From the NCBI GenBank assembly GCA_021229015.1, contig CM037783.1:1952725-2016724 (forward strand): a stretch of 64,000 nucleotides of DNA. Reading direction: 5' to 3'. The notes under the pieces are model-generated. The model did no database searches. It was not told the origin of the DNA and saw only the letters and a program-made list of their open reading frames with translations. Both the position numbers and the translations under genes were made by a program. The stretch comes from Solen grandis (taxonomy: Eukaryota > Mollusca > Bivalvia > Adapedonta > Solenidae). Below, in pieces: positions 46,202 to 57,913 of this stretch; position 1 is the first letter of the stretch, and the number at the start of each line of letters is the position of its first letter.

Positions 46202-46290
46202 GGCTCCAAAGTGGCGTAGTGGTAGCGTCATCAAGTCATCAATGTATTTCAATCTCACCGCATGGGTTCGAATCCCGATGGAAACAAATG
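46202..46290 (+). repeat. tRNA-like SINE head
   Basis: AGTGGCGTAGTGGTAGCGTC and ATGGGTTCGAATCCCGATGG, followed by A/T-rich tail. Confidence 0.6.
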
Positions 46291-46299
46291 TTATAATAA

Positions 46300-47225
46300 A
46301 AAAATTTTTTTTTTTTAAATCTTAAAATATAAAATTATATATCTACATAAAAAAATTTAAAAAATTTAAAAAATGAATTTAAAAATACATACACGCGAAT
46401 GTTTATTCCTTATTCTTCTAACGTTAGAAAATAATATGACAACCAGTGATTGATTATCAATGAATGTGTTAATTCATTACCAATAATTATTGATATTTAA
46501 TGGCCTTTCCAGACAAAAATGGTAGAGTATGAATATACAGATTTAATTTTTTTAACTGTTTTCATTTTAGCAATACACGCAATAACAATGGAAAATAAAA
46601 TGAAAATGGTTATCTAAGTATAGCGTATAAATTCCGCGTTTTGCATCAAAAATAAGTTAGTTTTAGCTCACAATGGACTTTGGAACCGGAATAGAGGTAT
46701 CTTTTGAGCAAGGTCAAACTATTTTCTTTTCTCTTACTAAAAAACATAGAACAAATTATTAAAAGTGTTTGGTCGAAAATGTACTGGCATATAACGTGAC
46801 AAATTAATTTAACACGACGGCACGCTGGAATAACCATCCTCGGGGCACGCTGGAATAACCATCCTCGGAACCTACGTTATATATTCGGCTATAATCTCCG
46901 TATGTACAATTGTATTGCTTCGTTTTTATGAATATTTATCAACTACTTGATGGTCAGTGAAACCACGCAAAGAAAGAGATAATTAATTAATTAATTAATT
47001 AACGTTTCTTTCCAGGAACATGTTATAACGAGTGTATTCTCATGAACATGTCTGACGAGTGTATCCTGAAATATATATCCGTGAAAAAAGATAATCACGT
47101 ATACTTGATAAAAGAGGGGCAAGGGGTATTATCCGATGGTGATCGGAACTGGGGGTATAACACCCTTTATTTTGAACTACTTCATTAAAATATCAAATTT
47201 ATATTATTATAAATAACTTACCTTA

Positions 47226-47272
<47 letters not shown>

Positions 47273-47980
47273 GAAGTGAAACAATTATGTTTCCTTAACA
47301 TTAAATATTTTTTCGTGACTATATGAAATAAGAAATTAAAAAATAAATAAGGTTCTTGCAAAGCGAGCGGATTTTGTTTGGTGGAATATATCTTACACGA
47401 TATCAAAGGAATCAAATTCCATGATAATTTTCCGGCTATAAAAAGATTCGAAACGAATACGGATAAATAATGAATACGTACTGACACTTTCAAATGGAGA
47501 CGACTTTACTTATTTCCAACGAATTGTACTGGTACCTTACAACTGCAAAATCATTAATTTTCGCGGGTCACTAATATTCCGAATATCAATCGTTCATTTA
47601 CAAAACCTCGGATTGTCTAGAATAAGAATCCCAGAAAAAATGTACCCACGAAATATCCTTTAAAACAATCAACTAAATTTAATGTCTATGAAATACGATA
47701 CGTTTTCAGCATTACATAAAAGATCCAGTTACATATAGTAAATCTACACTAGAACTGTTTTGTATGATTGAAGCAGCTCGTTCACACATATACGGTACAA
47801 AAAAATGTCTATCCTCCCTCATTAATGTTAATGAAATCTTTGTTTCCTGACTTCCGGATTTTTCATTTGGTCATATTACAGCAATCCAAAGTTCGATCCT
47901 TTTTTTTTTTTTATCAATTATCAAAAAAGAAAAACCTGTCCATTTATGTTTGAGATTAGATAAAATAATTCTATATAAAT
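46300..47980. other. Intergenic, no gene recognised
   Basis: AT-rich. It includes GGCACGCTGGAATAACCATC twice in tandem (46819-46867), a TTAA run near 46982, and a CA microsatellite. Confidence 0.55.
47227..47268. repeat. CA microsatellite
   Basis: About 21 CA units. Confidence 0.97.
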
Positions 47981-48486
47981 GTGTATTATATAATTATAAA
48001 TGTTTATCTTCATTTGTTTTTATGTCTTATGCATTTCAGGTAACACAGCTCCGAATGTAAGCAAAATTTAGAGGTAAGTTACACCAAACCTCCCGTAGCT
48101 TATGTCATTAGAACTGCAATACTGACTGTCGTTCTGTTAAAAAGAATAAAACGTGACTAAGCCACACACAATAGGAAGACGGAACCAATAGTTTCCTTGT
48201 TTTCTCGTAGTATTGTGTTTTAGTGCGCTAGATTGCCATTACTAATGACACATTGGTGCCAATTAACTCCTTACTGACAATAAATTACCGTTTCATGCGG
48301 GCAGCATTCTACGGGTTTTGTAGGCTTTCATGTCCTTCATTTCCATAGAAATATTCAACATGTGTTGACCCTATAGAAAGAATATACGGGATGATAATCA
48401 TCGTTTAACATTAAAGACCCATACATAATGTATATGCATTTTAATATAACATGTCCATACATCGCCTTGGGCGCCGTCGTGACCGA
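47981..48486. repeat. 0.5-kb direct duplication, copy 2
   Basis: 506 bp, nearly identical to 43819-44323 with few substitutions and a 1-bp indel. Here the SINE that forms its right end is intact. Confidence 0.93.
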
Positions 48487-48698
48487 ACGGTTACAGTGGT
48501 GTACAACAAATCTCTCAGCCCCTCACCGCTGTGGGTTCGAATCCCGGTAGGGACTTCGGATTTTCCGTGTGAGGAAGCCTTCCAGCTGGCTACCCGGTAC
48601 CTCTGTGTACTCGGGGTCTTCCTTCACCTGTAATTAACTGGACGGCGCTATATGTTTGAAATATTTTCGCAGCGACGATAAACCCCCAATACAACATA
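48469..48698 (+). mobile_element. SINE family A copy
   Basis: Head GCCGTCGTGACCGAACGGTT, B box GGGTTCGAATCCCGG, body as at 39462, tail CCCCCAATACAAC. About 25 bp of the body is missing. Confidence 0.85.
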
Positions 48699-49039
48699 AA
48701 ATTGTTATATTGAATTATCAAACATATTTAAGACAGAAGTGTTCAAAGTTTAAACAACGCGTTTGAATTAACTTTATAAGTGACAGATTCTATAGAACTT
48801 TAACTATAATTAGCTGTGTAGCAAGCAAGACATATAAAAGATGAAGGAGTATTACATGCGTAGTTTGTGATTGTTCTTATAATATAGTCGGACTACGTTT
48901 AGCACCGACGCAGTTTTGTTGATCGTGTTAGAATTATTTATGTTTTATATTGCACCAATTTTATGTTATATAAACGAAGAAAATCTTCATTTCGTAAAAT
49001 AGCAATGATAAGATATTGCTATAGACCATTTAAAATATT

Positions 49040-49668
49040 AGGTCTGTGAAGTTAGCTGGGAATTGGGAATTGGGTATTGGGTATTCAATATCCAGTTACA
49101 ACCGAATTCCCAGCCAGCTGGGAATTGGGTATTCAAAATCCAGATACAACAGAATAACCAGCCAGCTAGGAATTGGTTATTCGCGAATACCCAGCTACAG
49201 CCGAATAACCAGGTAGCTGGGAATTGGGAATTCATGATTTTTATAATTTAAGTATAAAACAAAATGTTAGTTGAATTCCCAGGTACAGCCGAATAACCAG
49301 CCAGCTAGGAATTGGTTATTCGCGAATACCCAGCTACAGCCGAATAACCAGGTAGCTGGGAATTGGGAATTCATGATTTTTATAATTTAAGTATAAAACA
49401 AAGTGTAGGTTGAATACCCAAGTACAACCGAATAACCAGCTAGATGGGAATTGGTTATTCGTGAATACCCTGCTACAGCCGAAAAACCAGCTACCTGGGA
49501 ATTGGGAATTCATGATTTTTATAATTTAAGTGTAAAACAAAATGTAAGTTGAATACCCAGCTACAGCCGAATAACCAGCCAGCTGGGAATTGGTTATTCG
49601 CGAATACCCAGCTACAGCCGAATAACCAGCTAGCTGGGAATTCATGATTTTTATAATTTAAGTATAAC
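49040..49668. repeat. Palindrome-rich array headed by a foldback-type tip
   Basis: Starts AGGTCTGTGAAGTTAGC, the tip seen at 52066, then units of about 136 bp built from AGCTGGGAATTGGG, GGTTATTCGCGAATACCC, ACAGCCGAATAACCAGC and CATGATTTTTATAATTTAAG. About four units. No right tip is found. Confidence 0.85.
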
Positions 49669-50679
49669 CCGCGTCGGTGAATTTATGGAACGTCGTTTTT
49701 TTCCATAAACATTCTTAAAAACTACAGATCTTACATATATTTTTATTATTGATAATGAAAGAGCATTCTTTCCCGATTCTAAATATGTCTTGTTTGTGGA
49801 AAACACATTTATATTAGCTGAGATATCGTGCATTTTGTACCTTGAAAATAACACATTTCCGACCGGAAACAGCTGATAAACGATCGATCGATTATTACCT
49901 GTCGAGATATGGCGGTCGGAGACAGTTGACCTCATATCGGAAAATAACGATCGCTTTGTTTCTATCGGAAAAAGCCGAACGTTCATATCCAGTCGAATAA
50001 AATCAAACATATTTAAGACGGGTTTAATTTGGAAATTGTTTGATTTATTTGTTTGATTTATTTGTAGTTAAAGGAAGAAACTAGTGTTCAAAGTCACACG
50101 TTTGTTTACAAAATGCATTAACGGTACATCCGTTGTTTTAGACCAGTATAATATTGTGATCTTCAACGAACCATATCCTGAACCAGATACTGAACTTGTT
50201 ATTGTTGAATCTTTGTAGCTGTATGAATAATTTTAGTTAATCCAAGTTCTACATTTTTTTTTATCTGACGGTAGTTTACAGTACTTTAATTTCTAGAATA
50301 AAATATAAGTTTTGATACAAAATGCTTAAGATTAAATGTTTAGGAGTTTGTGAAAAGATAACATTAGGTCTGGGTGTGTGGTTAGTTTATTTTATATATA
50401 TAATAACAATAATGACATCAGGTTGAGAAATATGTGTCCAGCCTGACCAGGAAGCAAACCAGGGCTATTCACTTTCAGGGCAAAAGCTCTACTGAATGAG
50501 CTGGACAGGTCACTTACACTTATTCCTCAATGTTTAGGGTTACTTATAGGCCATTTCAGTAACAGAAATTGTAATTTTTATATATATATATATATTATTA
50601 AAATGAAAAATTGTCATTTAATTTTTGTACTTTTCATATGATGCAAAAGTAGAACATAAATGAATTATAATTTTAAAAT
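49669..50679. other. No gene recognised
   Basis: Contains a minus-strand open frame of 119 codons (49651-50010) without recognised domains or splice support. AT-rich otherwise. Confidence 0.45.
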
Positions 50680-51870
50680 GGGACCTCCGTAGCCAAGACA
50701 TTCACTGCATGGGTTCGATTCCCGGCAGGGTCATTCGGATTTTCATGTGAGGAAGCCTTCCAGCTGGCTTGCAGTAGGTTGGTAGTTCTACCCAGATGCC
50801 TCAGTGCATTAGGGGTCTTAATCCTCCACCTGTAATAAGCTGGACTTCGCTATATGACTGAAATACTGTCGCAGCTGGATGGTTAATTAAAAAATCAATC
50901 AATCTATTTATAATTGCTTGTTAAAAATTAATGGTTTCTGTGCTTTAATGGTTACAACTGCTGAGATTCAATCACGTAACTTCTTTCAATTGTGTGTTTG
51001 ATTCCTCAGTGTCACTTTCTTCATCTTAGTAAGCCATCCAGCTTGCTTGTGGTAGGTTGGTGGGTCTGCCCGGCTGCCTATTTGTACTCATCCATGTTAT
51101 TAGCTGGACATCGATCACTACATAACTTGAATACTCACAGTCGCAGTGACAGTTAACTCCAGTCAACACAGTAATTAATATAACTTTCAAGACAATAGAT
51201 ATAACACTATTAGGACAGATATTCCTTTTCATACACACAACACTTCTCCCAAACCCACAACTGATGGAACACGCCACCATGCTACTCTACCGACTGAGCT
51301 AACTGGACAGATTTTTCTACCTACACAAACAATACAAATCAAAATGAAATAAAAGTTTTAAATTTGTAATCAGGTGAGATAAATGTGTAACCAGTAATTT
51401 CCTGTACCCTTGCTTACATGCATGGCCAGTGCTCTATGAATTGAGCAATTGGACCATGTACACAAATCTCTAATAAGGGATACTTATAGACTGTTACATA
51501 ATCCACAACCAATTTAGAATAACATGTAAGCCCTGCATTCACAGGAAAAAGAACAAACTATAATCCAAAGATCAGTAATATACAGAAAAATAGGAAATGT
51601 AACAGCCCCATATTGTAACCAATCTAGAAAAATGTGCAAACAGACCAGGCCCTGTGTTCCCAAACATTAAAATGGTACTTAAACTTGTATGATTTTCATA
51701 CTTATACTCAAACTACGCCCATTAGTTTCGATAGGGACTTAAGTATGTTACTCAAATTAAGCCAGAGTTTGTACTTAAGTATTTTCGAGAACACGGGGCC
51801 AGGACTCTAACTCGAGAGCCCTCACTTACATGGCAAGTTCTCTACCAATGCATCTACACAACCACTTAAA
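50420..51870. repeat. Cluster of tRNA-derived repeats
   Basis: SINE family A copies on plus at 50680-50886 (head deleted internally, GGGTTCGATTCCCGG kept) and 50930-51165. Reversed tRNA-like pieces at about 50440-50515, 51240-51310, 51400-51465 and 51790-51860 (motifs such as CTACCGACTGAGCTAACTGG). Confidence 0.6.
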
Positions 51871-52065
51871 CTTTTCAACTTTAATGCTACAAGTTAAGCT
51901 TTTACATTTCATAACGATTGAAGAAAATTTCTTGCAGCTTTAACAATTCACTTGCACTCAGGCACAGATAATTATGCATGTTGTCATTTTTGTTGAAAAA
52001 CATAACATCCTGGAAACTCTAAAAAATTATGGCTCACTTAGACTTAAACTAAGAGCCTCTGGTAC

Positions 52066-53612
52066 AGGTGTGTGAAGTTTGCGCGTAGATCGTAGATCGT
52101 AAATCAACACTATAACTAATTTTCTTTGTCGACCTGGGTCGTAGATTGTAGCTCAACCATTAAAATAAACCAAAATAAATGGTTGAGCTGGGTCGTAGAT
52201 CGTAGCTCAACCATTCAAATAAACCATTATAAATGGTTGAGCTGGATCGTAGATCGTAGCTCGACCATTGAAAAATTTCATGGAATGGTTGAGCTGGGTC
52301 GTAGATCGTAGCTCAACCATTGAAATAAACCAATATAAATGGTTGACTTGGATCGTAGATCGTAGCTCGACCATTGAAAATGTTCATGGAATGGTTGAGC
52401 TAGGTCGTAGATCGTAGCTCAACCATTCAAATAAACCATTATAAATGGTTGAGCTGGGTCGTAGATCGTAGCTCAACCATTCAAATAAACCATTCTAAAT
52501 GGTTGAGCTGGATCATAGATCGTAGCTCGACCACTGAAAATGTTCATGGAATGGTTGAGCTGGGTCGTAGATCCCGCGAACAAAAAATTTCCGACGGAAG
52601 CTTTTCCGACGAATGAGATTCCCGGCGACTACAAAATTTCCCGACGGAAGCACTTTTCGAGACGAATGCAATTTTTTCCGACGAGCACATAACTTTCCGA
52701 CGAATGCAATTTTCCCGACGAGGACAAACTTCACGACGAAAAAGATTATCGACTTTTTTCCATTAATTTTATTTTCACAACTAGTAATAAATTCGACAAC
52801 AGAAAATTTCCCGACGGAAACTTTTCTGACGAATAGATATTCCCAAAAAAATTTTCGAAGAAAACTCTTTTCCCGACGAAAGCATTTTTTCCCTACAAAT
52901 GCAGTTACCCTGACGAGTAAATAATCACGCAAAATTCAATTTCAAATAATATATAATATTTTTACCGACAAGTTCAAAGATTTTCGACGGAAACTCTTTT
53001 CCCGACGAAAGCATTTTTTTTCCGACAAATGCAATTTTCCCGACAAGAATATATTTCCCGAAAATCAAAAGTTTCCCGACAAATGTAATATTGGTTGATT
53101 TTTTTCTAATGCAATTTTCCGAAAAGTACAATAATCCCGACAAAGAAGACAAATATATAAAAGTTCATTTTTCCAGACGAGTACAAAATTACTGACGACG
53201 ACTAAAATACGATCTACGATCCAGATCAACCATTAATCTTGGTTTATTACAATGGTTGAGCTACGATCTATGACCCAGCTCAACCATTCCATAAACATTT
53301 TCAATGGTCGAGCTACGATCTACGATCCAGCTCAACCTTCCATCAACATTTTCAATGGTTGAGCTCCGATCTACGATCCAGCTCAACCAACTATATTGGT
53401 TTATTTCAATGGTTGAGCTACAATCTACGACCCAGCTCAACCATTCCATGAACTTTTTCAATGGTTGAGCTACGATATACGATCCAGCTCAACCATTTAT
53501 TTTGGTTTATTTGAATGATTGAGCTACGATCTACGACCCAGCTCAACCATTCTATGAAAGTTTTCAATGGTCGAGCTACGATCTACGATCTACGCGCTAA
53601 CTTCACACACCT
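52066..53612. mobile_element. Foldback-type transposable element
   Basis: 1547 bp. The left tip AGGTGTGTGAAGTTTGCGCG and the reverse complement of the right tip, AGGTGTGTGAAGTTAGCGCG, match but for one base. The left arm (to about 52575) and right arm (from about 53200) are inverted arrays of units near 54 bp (ATGGTTGAGCTGGGTCGTAG plus ATCGTAGCTCAACCAT), each unit itself a hairpin. The centre holds TTTTCCCGACGAATGCAA-type repeats with no stop in some frames but no recognisable protein. It is flanked by the perfect 9-bp duplication CTCTGGTAC at 52057-52065 and 53613-53621. This is the structure known for foldback elements. Confidence 0.88.
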
Positions 53613-53622
53613 CTCTGGTACA

Positions 53623-55426
53623 CTCTCAGTGCCAGAAATTTATTCAATGAGCTTTTGAGCTATCTTAATTCCATCAATTGTTTCATCCATTTAAACTTGA
53701 ACTTAATTCAACCTACTTGAACTTAATTCAACCTGATCAAATTGCACATATGCACCCCAACAAAATATTATAAGTATATTCAAGTCAAACACAAACAATA
53801 AAGCCATTGGCTATTATGCATATATTTTTTTATTTATTCAACTGATGTATTATAAAGGTAGTTATCCATACATCATAATTATAATTATAATATTCTGTTT
53901 CTTATTATGCGTAACCAACCTTCATGTGCATGTGTATTACATGTATATACAAGCATTTTGATAATACATAATTATTTATCTAGATCCATTATTCATACCT
54001 ATGATTAGTTCTAGTTGTTCCATTTTGAAAATATTTAATATCTCTGGTATAACTGGGAAATCATCCTGGTAAAATTTAGGTTCATAATAACTGAAAATGA
54101 TCCTTATAAGTCATATAATTACAGAGTTGAATCATTTTAGCGGCCACCTGTATTAAGCGGTCAACCTATATTCTCTTGAATGACCACTTAAGACAGGTTT
54201 GACAGTATGTTAAGACATAATTTATTGAAATGTTTACATAATCAGCTGAATTGAAACCAGTTCCTTTGGCTGAGTGCATGGTTGGAGCTGTTCCAGCCAA
54301 TCCATGGTTATTAAAGATTATTAACTCATTAATTAACAATAATGTTCTTTGGTTTTGTTTAAAATTGGTAGACCCACTGTAGGTTAATATAATGATCAAT
54401 AACTGAGGTCTTATTATACCACATGTCTTGTGTGATATCACAGTGATGCAGAACTATATACCTGCCTAATGTAAACAAAGACCCAAGATTACAAACATAC
54501 TGTCAGTGTAAATCCAAGTAAACAAATAGACAAACAATTAGATCACAGGTGACATTGAAATGACTCTGGATGGACAATTTTGTGCATTGTGCAAATTTCG
54601 AATCTAACTAGCAATGGCAATTTGACAGGGGGACAGAGAACTCAGTAAGTAAATGCCTCAATGTATTGAGGCTTTGGGTTCTTACTCTATTTCTCAGATT
54701 GAGACCACAGCCCTGAGAAGGGGGAGATAAGTCTGAGATTGTTCATCATCTATTTTAATTAGATCAAATTTGTTTATTTGTTCCACTATCAAAGCAAGAA
54801 AGAACTGAAGGCTGGGCAGTTTCTTATTTTTTATTTTTCATTCTGAAATGATTGGTGTAGCTGTAGCTCAGTTGGTACTGAGCATTTGCCCTTTATGTAA
54901 AAGGTCTGAAGTCTTGTTGTTGAGACACAAACTCAAACACATGTAGCAAACTTATTGCTCCAAATCAGGCTGCACATTTTTCTGACCCTGTAACATGTGA
55001 AATATTTTTTAAAAACCTTTAAGTCCTAACACTGATTAGAACTGTCAGCAAAATGACCAAAGTCATTGCAAATCTTAATTCTGTGAACTCATTACAACTT
55101 TTTACAGTAACAGTTTTCATATTTTAAGTACAATGTGCATATCCTTTAAGAACTGAAACAAAAGAATAGAAATAAAACTCAATAAATATACCAAACCATT
55201 TCAGCCTTTCATTATTCTATGTTCCAATGTTGATGATAATTCCTTTGCCTCTGTAATTTATACTCAACTATTTCACTACATTGGATTGTTGAAGCTGTTA
55301 TTTACAATGAAATTACTTCCAAATAATTATCATTTTATTAATTCAATACAATGTGTTATGAACTCATTATGGAGGAGAAATATTGTTTTCTCTCAATATG
55401 ACATCATATGAGTACTCATCATAAGA
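53623..55426. other. No gene recognised; one tRNA-like piece
   Basis: AT-rich. 54853-54925 has GTAGCTGTAGCTCAGTTGGT, resembling a tRNA A-box region, with a weak B box. Confidence 0.5.
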
Positions 55427-55650
55427 GGGAGAGAGAGAGAGAGAGAATTTACTCATTAAAGGAGGGACAGAGAGAGAGAAAGGGGGTGGGGGGAGACTTT
55501 ACTATGACAGAGGAGAGAAGGGGGGAGAGAGTTTACTCATGACAGAGAAAGAGAGGGGGGGGGGTTTACCAAGAAGAGAAAGGGAGAGAGTTTACTCATG
55601 ACAGAGAGAAGGGGGGGGGGGGTTACTCATGACAGAGAGGGAAAGAGAAT
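55427..55650. repeat. GA-rich tract with repeated GAGAGAGTTTACTCATGACA
   Basis: Purine-rich microsatellite with G runs up to about 12. Each block ends in TTTACTCATGACAGAGAG, giving a rough 50-60-bp tandem order. Confidence 0.85.
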
Positions 55651-56490
55651 TTATTCAATTAAAAAGAGTATTGTCAAGTATGTATTGACTATAAGTCACC
55701 CTATTTTAATTAATTATTTAACTTCAGTGAAGCAGAAATGCCATATGGATTGCATTAATTGGTAAATACCTAAACTCACTGATGAGTAGCAAACATAAAA
55801 CCTGATCAACCTCCTGTAATAGACTTTTAGACTAATCTGATTTAATACTTCTTGTTCAGATCATTTCCATGTATGATTAAGACTAGTGGTAAGATCAGGA
55901 GTTTGAATCTGTAGTGTTGCACAGTTTTATGTTGATATGATGGTTTCTTGAAAATAAATGTGACTGACGTACATTATATCTAAGGTAACATCATTCAATG
56001 ACTGTATGCATGAATCAAGTTACTTAGTAGATGTGTAAATTCAGGATCTCTTTATATAAAGTTAAAATAACTTAGTACTGAACTAGGAGATTTCACATAA
56101 CCCATTAGATTAACTAAATAAATTAATTGATACAGTTCTAGTTACAATAGCAGTATCTTAAAATACATGCACATACATGATTGTATGTCCCAAATTAACT
56201 TCACGATTAGAATCAAGGTGCTATGCAGACAAAAGCAGTATTTTGCCATAAGAAAACTATCAAATTAATACAAAATGCAAGTCATGATAATATTAACAAA
56301 CTAAGTTTTCTGTAAATATTATGTTTTCAATAACATTCATTTAACTTGTGTATGCTCACCCCCACACACACACACAAAAAAAGTTAAAATTCACTACCTT
56401 TGGATCTGAAGTCATGTATACATACTATAATGATTCAGTAAATTAAGATATTCTGTTGCTTGCTGCAACACAGATGGATTCCATTCTTTT

Positions 56491-56800
56491 AACTGTTTGT
56501 TGGGTTTAAGGTCCAACCAACAGTATTTCAGTCATTTTGAGACTATGTCTACTTGAGACAGATAAAGTGCTGCTACACTGCAGTATAACACTGTAGACAT
56601 TAAGAATGTTACCACACTCAGTCACATTACCCTGACACAAGGTTAACCAGTTCTGGAACTATCCTTTTATGCTGAGCGCCAAGGAAGAGAGCTATACCAG
56701 TACCAATTTTTATGACTTTGGTATGTCGCAGCCAGGAATCAAACCGACAACCTAGCTACCACTCCCAAGGCAGATGCTCTAACCACTCTGCCACTGGGAA
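56491..56800 (-). mobile_element. SINE family B copy with likely target duplication
   Basis: About 310 bp, reverse, with a head at the right (CTCTAACCACTCTGCCACTG). CATTCTTTT occurs at 56482-56490 and 56805-56813 on either side. Confidence 0.75.
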
Positions 56801-56886
56801 CGTTCATTCTTTTGACTATTTTTTCTACATTGAATGCAGTCTGAAACAAAAAAGTCAACAAAAGGTAAAATTAATATCAAATATCT

Positions 56887-57114
56887 AGGCTATGTGAAGT
56901 TGGCTCGACATACGACATACAACATACGACATTCAACTCTCACTATTCACGACATTGGACATTCAGATTTTGAATGTCGCGGCACGACATTCAAATCTGA
57001 AGAATTCGTGAATGTCGTGCCACGACATTCAAAATCTGAAGTCGTATGTCGTGAATAGTGAGAGTTGAATGTCGTATGTTGTATGTCGTATGTCGAGCCA
57101 ACTTCACACAGCCT
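56887..57114. mobile_element. Small foldback-type element
   Basis: 228 bp. About 66-bp terminal inverted repeats with one mismatch (AGGCTATGTGAAGTTGGC at the left, AGGCTGTGTGAAGTTGGC on the reverse at the right), then CGACATACGACATACAAC. The centre has about one and a half of the 44-bp units seen amplified at 41-42.5 kb. No clear target duplication. Confidence 0.88.
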
Positions 57115-57229
57115 GAAAAAATATATATTTTATGCATATGACACACTTTCCCAAGACAAACACTTTTGATCGAGTAATTTGAAAATCCTGCAGTATTTGG
57201 AAAAAATAAAGCCCAGCAGGCCTATTGGC

Positions 57230-57640
57230 ATTCATTAACATTGACCTCCAAGAATGACATTGATCTTTAGCTGACAATCTCGTTCTTGGGCTCGAAAAGC
57301 CGTCTCATTAAGGCATACTTTTGGGCCATGTGATTTAAAAATCTCTTGATCTTTTGTCGAGAGAGAGTACCGACAATCTTATTGACGTCCACTACCGAGT
57401 ATGACCTGGACCCCTGACCTTGTAGTCTTGTTCAAATGTTCATTGATTTTTTACATTTGTCCAACAAGTATGACCTTGACCTTTGGACTAGCAATCTGAT
57501 TCTTGCGCGCGATACTGCAAACATTTGCTTAAAATACAAATGCAATTTCAAAAAGACTGATCCACATTTCGGGACCGAGGGACAAAGTGACTCCCATGTA
57601 GTTTCCACCCTTATGGTTGAGTGGGGGTATAAGGAGATAA
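57230..57640. repeat. Interspersed repeat with TATGACCTTGACC motifs
   Basis: Contains TTGACCTCCAAGAATGACAT, GGGCCATGTGATTTAAAAAT and GTATGACCTTGACCTTTGGA, ending in GAGTGGGGGTATAAGG. It resembles a dispersed repeat and not a gene. Confidence 0.45.
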
Positions 57641-57764
57641 GGCACTCAGACATGAAATATATGTCTTTTCAGAATCATATATTTTTATTACATGTAGTAT
57701 TCTATAAAACGGTAAATTTAAAATATGAAATATTAATTTTTTACTCTATACCGTCGTATTATAG

Positions 57765-57913
57765 GATGTCTGAGACTGTGTTGATCATTGTCGCTGCGAT
57801 CGGAGTGTTGTTCGTGATAGGGGGCGTGATTGGTCTGATCTTCTGCATCACCAGCAAGCAGAAGGACCGCGTGCACAGGATACGGCCCCGTCAACAGAGA
57901 CGCTTCATAGAAG
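57765..57913 (+). CDS. Exon encoding the N-terminus of a small membrane protein
   Basis: Acceptor ATTATAG then G and ATG at 57766. It is open to donor GAAG|gtaaat at 57913, giving 49 codons in phase 1. It encodes MSETVL, a hydrophobic span of about 24 residues (IIVAAIGVLFVIGGVIGLIF), CIT, then a strongly basic cytoplasmic-type stretch (KQKDRVHRIRPRQQRR). This predicts a single-pass protein with its N-terminus outside. The exon is GC-rich against AT-rich flanks, and the frame also runs open upstream to 57436 through a repeat, which is probably not coding. Later exons were not found before the window end. The family is not recognised. Confidence 0.68.

Noticed and set aside
49651..50010. 119-codon minus-strand frame
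   Set aside because: No recognisable domain or splice support, and it begins inside a satellite edge.
52513..52932. 139-codon minus-strand and 103-codon plus-strand frames
   Set aside because: Repeat-derived composition (CCCGACGAA units), no recognised domain.
57436..57764. Upstream extension of the membrane-protein frame
   Set aside because: The sequence matches a dispersed-repeat style and is followed by a clear acceptor just before the ATG at 57766.
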